Assembly: GCA_905234595.1 (NCBI GenBank) | Contig: CAJOID010000002.1 | Location: 1-64,000 of the forward strand | Length of the DNA stretch: 64,000 nt | Reading direction: 5' to 3' | Source: an uncultured Lachnospiraceae bacterium | GTDB taxonomy: Bacteria; Bacillota; Clostridia; Lachnospirales; Lachnospiraceae | Shown here: positions 9,301 to 17,717 of the stretch, piece by piece | Layout of the letters: every line of letters starts with the position of its first letter | Numbering within the stretch: position 1 is the first letter of the stretch | The notes under the pieces: model-generated | Told to the model about the DNA's origin: nothing | The model's database searches: none | Seen by the model: only the letters and a program-made list of their open reading frames with translations | Position numbers and translations under genes: made by a program

Positions 9301-12300
9301 TCTATGTTGATAGCATTCCATGTGGCTTCTGTTCCGCCATAATAGATTGATTCCAATGCATAACAATATCTGAATGCACTCTTCTCTATGGTCGTAAGAG
9401 TCCCATTAGAATCCAAAATGGTGACAGTAGTCAATTTAGAGTCAAAATCAAACGTTCCATCAAGAATTCGGGTAATACCGGAAGGAATGGTAATACTCTC
9501 AAGTTCTCCCATGTCTTCCAAGGCCCCGTAGGCAATTCTTTCCAAACCGGAAGGCAGATTCAACTCGGATATCTTAGTATTGGCAAATACGCTGGCGCCA
9601 TACCAGGAAGAATAGGAAGTACCTAACTTCTTAAGTGTATCCGGCAGAGTGATCGAATCCAGCTTACTGCAGTTTTTGAATGCACCATCCGGGAGAGTCT
9701 CCAGCGTATTCGGAAGCCGTACACTTGTAAGGTTCGTGCATCCCATAAACATCTTTTCGCCCATTTCGGTTCTTCCATCGGCAAATGTTACTGTCGTAAT
9801 GGCATCACAACCTTCAAATACTCTTTCACTAAATTCCGGTGAGGCCGGTATTGTTACGGATGTAAGCTTCGTTGCATTGAATGCGCTTTCTCCAATATAT
9901 ACATCTGTATCAGGTATCGTTACACTCGTTAACTGTTTACACCAGTTAAAGGCATTTGCTCCAACTCTTTCTATCGAAGCAGGCAAAACAACCTCGGATA
10001 TATATGTGTATTCAAATGCTTCCCTACCTATCCGGGTAACCGTATCCGAGAACGAAACGCTTCTAAGGGCTCTATAATTCGAATCTACGTTGTTGCTTGG
10101 AGAGGAGTAATATCCCTGGGCAAAATAATCTCCGACTTCAGTTACACCATCCTCAAATACAATACTCCTAAGCGAAGATCTGAATGAATACCACGCATTT
10201 GAATGACTGTTGGAAGAGGTATAATCGTCTGTGGAACCGATACCCAGTACATGAAGAGTTTTACTTCCTGAATTAACAGTATCATCATCCAGATAATAAT
10301 ATGCCGAATCGCCACAGATTCCGGTATTCTCAGTGATTGCAACAGTACCAGTGATCGTTCCGACTGTAGCGGAAGAGGTTTGTACTATCCTGCCTGTATT
10401 GTTTATAGTTGCACCCATATCGTCAGAAATGGTTCCATTAACAGCAATAGTTCCCGTATTTGTCAGAGTTGCATTCTCACCCAGACTAATAGTTCCTTCA
10501 TTGGTCATCACACCACTGTTGGTTACAGTACTACCGGCACCGATATTTAGTGTGCCTCCCGAAGCAACATTCAGGTATACTCCGGAACCGACTTCAACCT
10601 CTACACCATCAGGAATGGTCACATTTCCGGTGATAGCGATCATATTCCTGGTGGCATCTGTTCCATCAGGAGTAAGTGTGATCTTAGATGCTCCCATATT
10701 CAGATATGTCTGAAGCGCACTGGATCCGACAGGCATAGTCAGCGGTATAGCAGCTCCCGACGTCGCTACGGTAAATGTCGCACCTACAGTAATAGGAGTA
10801 ACCGGGTCAGGCATGGTGAATGTCTTAATGTTATCATTTGTACCCGACTGGATCCTGCTCGACAGATCAACTCCGCCCTCACCGGTAAGAGTCACAGTAT
10901 TAAGTTTTAATCCGGTATTAGGTGCAAATGTCAGAGTAACGGTCTCGCCTGCCTTAACCTTCTGAATACGTGAATTTGCAGGGGTAACGGTTATGGTTCC
11001 TCCCGTAGGAGTCAGGGAGGTAACTGCAGCACCCTTTTCTCTCACATAAATTGATACATTAACCTCTCTATTCTTCATGGTAAAGCTGTAATCAGGGGCG
11101 GAAAGACCTTCGCTTATCGTAGAACCGGTCTTGTCATTCTCCGCTTTATGTCTGGCAACCACTCCGATCAGATCATAAGTATCAGGATAACTAAAGACTA
11201 TATTAACAACATCACCCGTAGTGGCCTGGGTAATACCCTGGTCCGATCCTTTATCCGCACGGGCACTGAATCCCGTGGTATTGCCGGGGATAGCCATTCC
11301 CGAATCAGAATCCATAAATACTACACTGACAGGGTTGGTCGCAATGCCGGGGATACCGGAACCGTTTGTAAACTCCGCAGTAATCATAACGTCCTGATTC
11401 GGCATGGTAAATCTGAGCGTTGAATTGCTTGCGGAATAGTTGTATATGGTGGTCCATCCGTTTCCGTTGTCATACTCAACCTTCAGGGAGTGGAGTTCAT
11501 AACCCGTCGAAGGATATGCTGTCATATTGACAACCGTTCCTGCTGATGCCTGACTAACGCTCGTGTAGATGACACCATTGACCGGTGTCGGCGAAGAAAC
11601 CGTACCGTTGGAATAGTAGATATCAATATCGTGCAGCTGTGCAAAGACAACATCGATCGTGACATTACCTGCGGGCATGGTAAATGAGCCGACACCATTT
11701 GTATTAACGATGATCGGCGTAGCCGTACCGTTTTCAGGGGTATATGTCAGAGTCTTAAGCTCGTATCCGCTATCGGGGGTTGCCGTGATCTGAACCGTAT
11801 CTCCTGCGACTGCGCTGGTCTTATCCAGAGTGAGTGTACCACCGGTTATGTTATTAGGCAGAGTCGCCGTATATGTAGGAATCCACTTCGCATAGAAGGT
11901 CTTATCCCCGGTCTCGTCTGTTCCGATCACTGTCACGGGCTGATCGGTATCCGCAGGGCTGTTCGTCGTGAACCAACCGCCGAATGCATAATTATTCTTA
12001 GTCACATTCACCGGCAGTGTGGAGCCCACGCTATAGGTGTATGTGGTCGGATAACCGGCATCATTGATAACACCGTCATTTTTTTCATATACGATGTTAT
12101 AGGTTGCATTCTGGAATTCGGCATTGACTGTTATCGGGCAGTCGGGCATCCGGAATCTGTATACCGAACCTGCGGTTACTACCTCCAGCGTCACCTGATC
12201 ACCCTGTGAGTAATCCTCGTTGAGCTTATAAACCTCCAGTTTCTTTAATTCCTTGCCTGTTTCGGGAGTGATAGTGATGGTTACCCAGTCTCCGGCCTTA

Positions 12301-15300
12301 GTATTAGCAGAATCAAACGCGACTGTTCCGTTGGGTACTCCCGTGTTTAGATTGGATTTATACTTAGGTGTCCAATGCGCATAATATGTCCTGGCACCCG
12401 TCACATCTGTGCCGATAGCCGTAACCTGTGTACCATCGGTTTCTCCGGTGAACCATCCTGCGAATTCATATGTGCATCTGTCTGTAAATGCTCTGGTAAC
12501 ATCCGTAGGAAGGGTTGCGCCCACGCTATACTCATACTCCGACACATTACCTGTATTGATCACGCCACCCATAGTGTTCAGAGTTACGCCGTAATGCGCA
12601 TTCTTAAATGTAACGCTCACGGATATCGGACATGCAGGCATTGTGAATGTATATGTGATCGGATCGGTTTCGGGAGTCACTTTAGCAACATCATCTACCG
12701 TGTCTCCTGTCGGATTACCGCTTTCATCCAGCTTATTAACAGTGACGGTATCTATCACCTTGCCGGTCGGAGGTGTGATGGTGATGGTCACTGTATCGCC
12801 GGACTTGCTGTCCGCCGGGCTGACAGATGTCGTTCCGCTCTGTACCGTGTTGCCTATCTGTGACTTATACCTGGGTATCCAATGTGCATAGTAGGTCTTA
12901 TTGTCCAGATCTGTGGTAAGGATCTTCTCAACCCTGGTTCCGCCGGATGCAAGCGTATACCAGCCATCAAATACATATGATACGTATGTGCCTGCGGCTC
13001 TGGTCACATTTGCAGGAAGGGTGGTCTCCGTTCCGTATACATAAGATGTTACTGTCGATCCGTTGATCTGCGCAGAGGTGTCACCGTCGGCATTCAGATC
13101 CAGAGCCACAGCGTAGGTCCTGGGTGTGAATATTGCGTTGATGGTCACTGATGCCGTAGGCATGGTGAATGTACCGGTTAACTTACCATTGGACTCGCTG
13201 AAGGTTATGTCCTGAGCCGCAGTGGATCCTGCCTCGGTATAGGTCAGGGTCGTCAACCGGTATCCTGCAGCCGGGGTCGCAGTGACGGTGATCACGGTAT
13301 TCATGATCGCACTGTTTACGCTGACTGCGACAGTACCTCCAGTAAATGTACCTGAGTTATTGATGATCAGGTTATATGTCTCATATTCAAACTCTGCCGT
13401 AACGGTAACCTCACCGGCGGGCATATTAAACTTCTTCGTTGAAGTAATATCAGTTTCCGCGGTGTCTCCGGTGGCTTTGTATGTCAGAATCTTAAGCTTA
13501 TATCCTGCATCAGGCGTAACGGTCAGGTTGATCTCATCGCCCATATTCGCCTGAGTCTTATCCGGAGTAACGGTTCCTCCTACTGTCGATGTCGAAGTAT
13601 TTATAACTACGTTGTATGTCTCTTTTACGAATTCAGCGCTGATTGTTACATCGGCAGCCGGCATTGCAAAGGATGTACCGGTTATAGCCACAGGCGTAGC
13701 AGATCCGGCAGTAGTATATGAGAGACTCTGAAGCTTGTATCCGGTAGCCGGGGTAACGGTTACGTCTACAGTTGCATTTTTAGCTGCGGTTGCCTGGCCC
13801 ACGGAGATGCTTCCGTTGGATGTGTTGGCTACAGTGATGTTATATACGTTCTGATCCCATTTAGCATAGAATTCCTTATTGCCGGTCTCGGTATTACCTA
13901 TCGTTGTCACGGATGTATCGCTGTCCGTAGGGTTGGACATCGTGTACCAGCCCGCGAAGTGATAATCCGTCTTCGTAATATCCGTAGGCAGAGTTGTGGT
14001 CGTGCCATATGTATATGTGCCGGCCGGTGTGGTCGCGAACATTCCGCCGTTCTCATGATAGGTGATGGTGTATGTCACACCTGTAGGTGTCCAGCGGGCG
14101 TAGTACTCCTTGTCTCCGGTATCCGTATTGGATATGGATGTGACCTTATATCCGCCGGTTTCCTCCGTATACCACCCGTCAAAAGCATATGTATACTGCG
14201 CCGTGGCAGCCTTACTCATGTCGGCAGCAGCCGGCAGTGTTGCTCCGGTGCCGTATGTATAAGAAGTTACATTACCGCTGTTGACGGTACCGCCATCGTT
14301 ATGCAATGTTACGTTGTATGTACGCGCCGTGGAAGTCCAGTGTGCATAGAACTCTTTATCACCATTATCCGTTGCAGAGATGGCAGTTACCTGATTGCCG
14401 CCTGTTGCGGCATCGAACCACCCGTCAAAGGTGTAGCTGTACTGAGCATTAGTATCCCTGGTGACATTCACGGGAAGTGTGGTAACCGTGCCATAGGTGT
14501 ATTCGGTGACATTGCCGGCATTGATCGCTGCCGTAGTGTCACCGGCTGCGTTCAGATTGAGAGTGACGTTATATTTCAATGCCTCGAACTGCGCGTTGAC
14601 GGCAACATTGGCCGCAGGCATGGTGAATGAACCATGTCCGACGGTATCAATGGTTATCGGTGTTGCAGTTTTCCCTTCTACTGTATAAGTTGCGGATTTG
14701 AGCTGATATCCGAGTCCGGGTTCTACTGTTACATTGACCGTCTGACCATATTGAGCCGTAGTCGGTGCGGTATTATTTTCTACCGAAAGGTCTAAGGTCC
14801 CTCCGGTAACAGACGCCGGTTTGGTCAATTGATAATTGATCTTGGATGCGGTTACACGTATTTCAACCGGACCACTCGGCATAGTGAACCAGGTACTGCT
14901 TCCCACGGTATAGCTTATGTCCCAGTTGCTGTTTAAATTAGTCGGATTAACAAAAGAAACTGCATCTATCTGATAACCCGTTTTAGGTCTTACTGTCAGC
15001 GGAACATTTACACCTACTTTAACAAATGCCGGTGTACTTATTGTTACAAGATCATATTCAGTAGCAGAAATGACTGCACTTAAAGTCAATGGATGCATTG
15101 TATTAGGGTCGAACAACTCTCCATTGAATTCCGTGCCACCCCATACGGATATGAATCCGTAAGACGTACCTGTGGTCTCATCCAACTTTCCGACATCAGT
15201 TCCGAGCAGATTATCTGTCTTAGCAGTAATATGCATGTCATCAGAAGATGTCATAATATTGTGGAAATCAGTATTTGCGGGAACAGATATGGCTCCTCCG

Positions 15301-17555
15301 TCTCCCGTATTCTTGATCTCACCGGCATTCAGATGCACATTTGCTACGGTATTCAATACTACTGTCTGACCTGTCGTAGCCGAAGTGACCGTACCGGAGT
15401 TCATTGTAAATGAACCGCTCGAAACCTGCAGCGCCGTACCGGATGAAGTCAGGGTGCCACCATCCATGGTAAGTGCCGCACCTGCGATCGTCAGTGTCGT
15501 CCCTGTAGATGTCAGAGTACCGCCGTTTATGTTTACCGATCCGGCAGTTGCATTGATGCCTGAATCTGCACTGACCGTACCTCCGGATATGGTGAAGCTT
15601 CCCGTGGTGGTCATTGCGGAATTCAAATCCAACGTACCGGACGTGCTGAAGGTTCCGCTGTTGGTGACGCCACCGCTAAACTCGGATCTGCCGGATGAAG
15701 TATTATTAAATGTACCGGAATTTGTGAACGCTCCTACTACGGTCAGTGTATGCGAGCTGTTGACACTTAGATTACCGTTGTTTGCAAGCGAGCTTCCCAG
15801 ATTGGCAGTACCGTTTACCGCCGCGGATTTGCCGGAGTTTACATCAACCGGTACTCCTGCGCTGGCTGTCAGATTCTTGCCTGCGGGTACTGTGAAATCG
15901 ATATCTACATCAAGCGTGTTATTCCCGGAGCCGGGATTCAGGACAACCTTATTGACTCCTGACTGATTCAGGTAATCCTGAACCGTGGTCGCAGTCTGAG
16001 GCATGGTCAGTTCGACAGTCGAATTGGGGCTGTTATTGGGAGTATTGGTATTTGATGATCCGGGCTGAGTGGCAGGATCATTGTTCGTGCTGCCGGTTGG
16101 AGCCGGGCTGCCCGTCGAAGGAGTTGAAGCTGTTGGAGCAGCAGCCTGGGCAGACTGGGTGGGAGTAGCATCTGTTTTAGAGGGTGAAGACGGAGTACCC
16201 GGATCTGCGGGAGCTACAGCCTTCGTTACAGGATTATCTATAGGAAGTACACGCTCGGTGGGAGCGGGCTTTTCCTCTGCAGTCTCAGCCGGTGCTTCCG
16301 GTTCCTTTGCCGACTTATCGCCTCTTTCCCATACGGGATCCTTGGAGATATTACTCTCCTGTGCCGCTTCCGCTTCACGAATGGCCTGCATGCGCTCGGC
16401 TGTCTCGGCTTCCTTCTCCGCAAGCTTCTCTTCTGCTTCTTCCTGAGTCAGATTTCTCAGATCTATTCCTGACTGATCATATATCTTCTCTATGAGGGGA
16501 TCATCGCCTACAAGCTCCACGAGAACAAATCCGGGGATATCATCCTCGGTGAATCTGCTCGTGCTTATATCACAGCTTTCTCCATCGGGACTCACCGGAA
16601 TCTCGGGACGCTCATTATATGCGGAGCCCACGGCCTCTGACTCCTGCAATGCCTCACCGGTGCCTGCTGCCCCATCTTCCGGTGATGAAGTGTCGGCAGG
16701 TGTACCGGAAGTCTCGGAAGCCCCGGCTGATACAGCGCCGGTATCGGATGCGACCCCATCGGCTGATCCGTTGTTTTCATTATTACCCGCCCCTGAAGCA
16801 GCATTAGAGGAGCCTGCTGTTGCAGCTGATGCATCTGCTTTTTCACCGGATGCGGTATCAGTACCGACAGGCGTGGTAACCGGTACCTGCCCTCCGTCGG
16901 ATGTGCTGATCAGCTCGGGATTCTTATCGAATACCTCTACGCCGTATACCGTAAAGTCAGCCCACTCGCCGGCATGTATGGTGACTGTCTTGATCTGCCC
17001 GTCCACGGGATTGATGACCTTACAGTGGAGGACACCTTCCAGAAGGTGAACACGGGTATTACATCCGTCGACAATGCTGACCCATCCGCAAGTACCGCGG
17101 ATACCGGTCGCCATCGTAGACGTACGGATATTCATCGATTCATCTGATTTCAGGGGAACTGTTACATTGAAATAGAGATTGCCCGATACGAGCAATGCTT
17201 CGAGATTCTTGCCTTTCTGACGTACCTCGACCTCGCTGACTTCATCGACCTTGATAGCCTTGGAGTCATCCAGACTGATCCAGGCATAGGATGCGGTATC
17301 GGTGTCCACATCATCGCCGGAACCCAGACGCATACCGGCGGTGTAAGTCAGATCACCCTTGGTGATATTCGTTACACCGACATCACCCTCGGTCTGCTCT
17401 AGCCTCATCGACTTCGCCTTGGCGGAATTAGCCGCCTGAACATTCATCGGATGGGAAAGTACACTCGCGGCGCATAACACAAATACCAGCGCTTTGCACA
17501 TCAGGCTCCGGGCAATACTTGGTTTATTCGGTTTTCTCTCATCTAAAGAGCGCAT
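6378..17555 (-). CDS. Giant (3725 aa) FecR-domain surface protein with beta-solenoid cassettes, InlB-type B-repeats and BspA-like leucine-rich repeats
   Basis: Signal peptide (ALVFVLCAASVLSHPMNVQA), FecR-like domain (GDLTYTAGMRLGSGDDVDTDTASYAWISLDD...MATGIRGTCGWV), Pro/Thr/Ala linker, multiple YTYGTxxTLPxxV...FDGWF...ITAIS...KEFYAHW repeats, BspA LRRs (LTSVTIPDTDVYIGESAF), acidic Gly/Ser/Asp tail. Confidence 0.92.
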   Translation of the reverse strand: MRSLDERKPNKPSIARSLMCKALVFVLCAASVLSHPMNVQAANSAKAKSMRLEQTEGDVGVTNITKGDLTYTAGMRLGSGDDVDTDTASYAWISLDDSKAIKVDEVSEVEVRQKGKNLEALLVSGNLYFNVTVPLKSDESMNIRTSTMATGIRGTCGWVSIVDGCNTRVHLLEGVLHCKVINPVDGQIKTVTIHAGEWADFTVYGVEVFDKNPELISTSDGGQVPVTTPVGTDTASGEKADASAATAGSSNAASGAGNNENNGSADGVASDTGAVSAGASETSGTPADTSSPEDGAAGTGEALQESEAVGSAYNERPEIPVSPDGESCDISTSRFTEDDIPGFVLVELVGDDPLIEKIYDQSGIDLRNLTQEEAEEKLAEKEAETAERMQAIREAEAAQESNISKDPVWERGDKSAKEPEAPAETAEEKPAPTERVLPIDNPVTKAVAPADPGTPSSPSKTDATPTQSAQAAAPTASTPSTGSPAPTGSTNNDPATQPGSSNTNTPNNSPNSTVELTMPQTATTVQDYLNQSGVNKVVLNPGSGNNTLDVDIDFTVPAGKNLTASAGVPVDVNSGKSAAVNGTANLGSSLANNGNLSVNSSHTLTVVGAFTNSGTFNNTSSGRSEFSGGVTNSGTFSTSGTLDLNSAMTTTGSFTISGGTVSADSGINATAGSVNINGGTLTSTGTTLTIAGAALTMDGGTLTSSGTALQVSSGSFTMNSGTVTSATTGQTVVLNTVANVHLNAGEIKNTGDGGAISVPANTDFHNIMTSSDDMHITAKTDNLLGTDVGKLDETTGTSYGFISVWGGTEFNGELFDPNTMHPLTLSAVISATEYDLVTISTPAFVKVGVNVPLTVRPKTGYQIDAVSFVNPTNLNSNWDISYTVGSSTWFTMPSGPVEIRVTASKINYQLTKPASVTGGTLDLSVENNTAPTTAQYGQTVNVTVEPGLGYQLKSATYTVEGKTATPITIDTVGHGSFTMPAANVAVNAQFEALKYNVTLNLNAAGDTTAAINAGNVTEYTYGTVTTLPVNVTRDTNAQYSYTFDGWFDAATGGNQVTAISATDNGDKEFYAHWTSTARTYNVTLHNDGGTVNSGNVTSYTYGTGATLPAAADMSKAATAQYTYAFDGWYTEETGGYKVTSISNTDTGDKEYYARWTPTGVTYTITYHENGGMFATTPAGTYTYGTTTTLPTDITKTDYHFAGWYTMSNPTDSDTSVTTIGNTETGNKEFYAKWDQNVYNITVANTSNGSISVGQATAAKNATVDVTVTPATGYKLQSLSYTTAGSATPVAITGTSFAMPAADVTISAEFVKETYNVVINTSTSTVGGTVTPDKTQANMGDEINLTVTPDAGYKLKILTYKATGDTAETDITSTKKFNMPAGEVTVTAEFEYETYNLIINNSGTFTGGTVAVSVNSAIMNTVITVTATPAAGYRLTTLTYTEAGSTAAQDITFSESNGKLTGTFTMPTASVTINAIFTPRTYAVALDLNADGDTSAQINGSTVTSYVYGTETTLPANVTRAAGTYVSYVFDGWYTLASGGTRVEKILTTDLDNKTYYAHWIPRYKSQIGNTVQSGTTSVSPADSKSGDTVTITITPPTGKVIDTVTVNKLDESGNPTGDTVDDVAKVTPETDPITYTFTMPACPISVSVTFKNAHYGVTLNTMGGVINTGNVSEYEYSVGATLPTDVTRAFTDRCTYEFAGWFTGETDGTQVTAIGTDVTGARTYYAHWTPKYKSNLNTGVPNGTVAFDSANTKAGDWVTITITPETGKELKKLEVYKLNEDYSQGDQVTLEVVTAGSVYRFRMPDCPITVNAEFQNATYNIVYEKNDGVINDAGYPTTYTYSVGSTLPVNVTKNNYAFGGWFTTNSPADTDQPVTVIGTDETGDKTFYAKWIPTYTATLPNNITGGTLTLDKTSAVAGDTVQITATPDSGYELKTLTYTPENGTATPIIVNTNGVGSFTMPAGNVTIDVVFAQLHDIDIYYSNGTVSSPTPVNGVIYTSVSQASAGTVVNMTAYPSTGYELHSLKVEYDNGNGWTTIYNYSASNSTLRFTMPNQDVMITAEFTNGSGIPGIATNPVSVVFMDSDSGMAIPGNTTGFSARADKGSDQGITQATTGDVVNIVFSYPDTYDLIGVVARHKAENDKTGSTISEGLSAPDYSFTMKNREVNVSIYVREKGAAVTSLTPTGGTITVTPANSRIQKVKAGETVTLTFAPNTGLKLNTVTLTGEGGVDLSSRIQSGTNDNIKTFTMPDPVTPITVGATFTVATSGAAIPLTMPVGSSALQTYLNMGASKITLTPDGTDATRNMIAITGNVTIPDGVEVEVGSGVYLNVASGGTLNIGAGSTVTNSGVMTNEGTISLGENATLTNTGTIAVNGTISDDMGATINNTGRIVQTSSATVGTITGTVAITENTGICGDSAYYYLDDDTVNSGSKTLHVLGIGSTDDYTSSNSHSNAWYSFRSSLRSIVFEDGVTEVGDYFAQGYYSSPSNNVDSNYRALRSVSFSDTVTRIGREAFEYTYISEVVLPASIERVGANAFNWCKQLTSVTIPDTDVYIGESAFNATKLTSVTIPASPEFSERVFEGCDAITTVTFADGRTEMGEKMFMGCTNLTSVRLPNTLETLPDGAFKNCSKLDSITLPDTLKKLGTSYSSWYGASVFANTKISELNLPSGLERIAYGALEDMGELESITIPSGITRILDGTFDFDSKLTTVTILDSNGTLTTIEKSAFRYCYALESIYYGGTEATWNAINIDPEENSYFLDAKLYYFNHLNTVSVQYTEAGGNVKAFIGENEIGATQTVMGGEQITIVATPNEGYETGKITVTGTNGTEIPVETGMFIMPTQAVSINVEFVSWENATTFNGSTAAELQTLLNANSAVRITSDLTLDSDLTIGANKILVVDSGTSLIVSAGKTLTIAAGGVINNSGTLTNNGELVCCGTINNKSINTVINNGRFYIKRNSVFNNGVGDDAGRFVNGTTGRVGNLGSFVNNAGSRVTDSGLFAGNAITGTGTVDTSGTPNINYSGSCAAEDDQNAFFVLDEEGLFTVFGDGPMADYGVNGRPYSYSGITSINIEDGITRIGSNAFYGAYSLSSSNISIASTVTTIGEYAFAYCTNEAFTGIELSDNITHIEESAFRGCYYLGSVSIPAGCEEVGDYAFAYCSSGDMRRVDLAESSCSYGDNVFDGDDDIEEVHIPLSLTSVPYRMFYNCSSITDVYYPGSRGQWNNLKSRSLSGNDCLFNATIHCEGGDGYCVTIADGMTDGTVVATSGNNDITNLEAGTTVTLTVTPAEGYEMQYLNIISGNSNYIDYDETATANVFTFTMPENNVTVSAVFSQLVTSAEGLAAALADENTSTISLQGDITIGSDLTIPEGKMLVVGSQYSLTIASGVTLVVDEDAYIENYGSMVNNGTVTLGEDAFVYNAGSFVNYGSLEIQGGSFYNGGMDGSGSMENNGTIDVEANAYFGNYAIFENNGTINIASDGEFENNGLLANLSKNTINVTGTLTNYNMLVNGDTDGHPGRLNVKYYGVLTNNGQIENNSGSEINIEEYGLITNNASIVNNEGAEINNNGQYSGSAPTGEGELKGEGSFSSGGGKTPGGKDDELIPFPGGKSIPGSDDKGDIGDLGDMETGKGGDYDDDNGGISDDTSKGEGLGFPIFDKGGNNDYPQSGDDLTSGDDNDTTTTDPMIPAKGDSQSGDTQPGNSGDNTDGTQGNDGGDSGSGDTQGDD

Positions 17556-17603
17556 CTGTCATTCCCTGATTGCTTTAATAACAGCTCATTATGTTTATGT
17601 TTT

Positions 17604-17632
17604 TTGACAAAATCTCAGCATATAAGTATATT
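17604..17632 (+). promoter_or_regulatory. Putative sigma70 promoter for the HD-GYP gene
   Basis: TTGACA (17604-17609), 17-bp spacer, TATATT (17627-17632). Confidence 0.65.
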
Positions 17633-17717
17633 GCGAATAACAGATGACGGAATACCCCCAAAAGTCGGTATTTTGGTAATAACCGATAAAGATATAATGA
17701 GGCAGGAGGTTTGTCAT

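Noticed and set aside
13959-14630. 223-aa plus-strand ORF antisense to the giant gene (also 12375-12863, 15385-15966, 16492-17049)
   Set aside because: Mirror frames of repetitive coding sequence; no SD and repeat-derived composition.
11800-14700. Repeated segments in the giant gene considered as a CRISPR-like or tandem DNA array
   Set aside because: Repeats are divergent at the DNA level and stay in one reading frame as InlB-type protein repeats; no uniform spacers.
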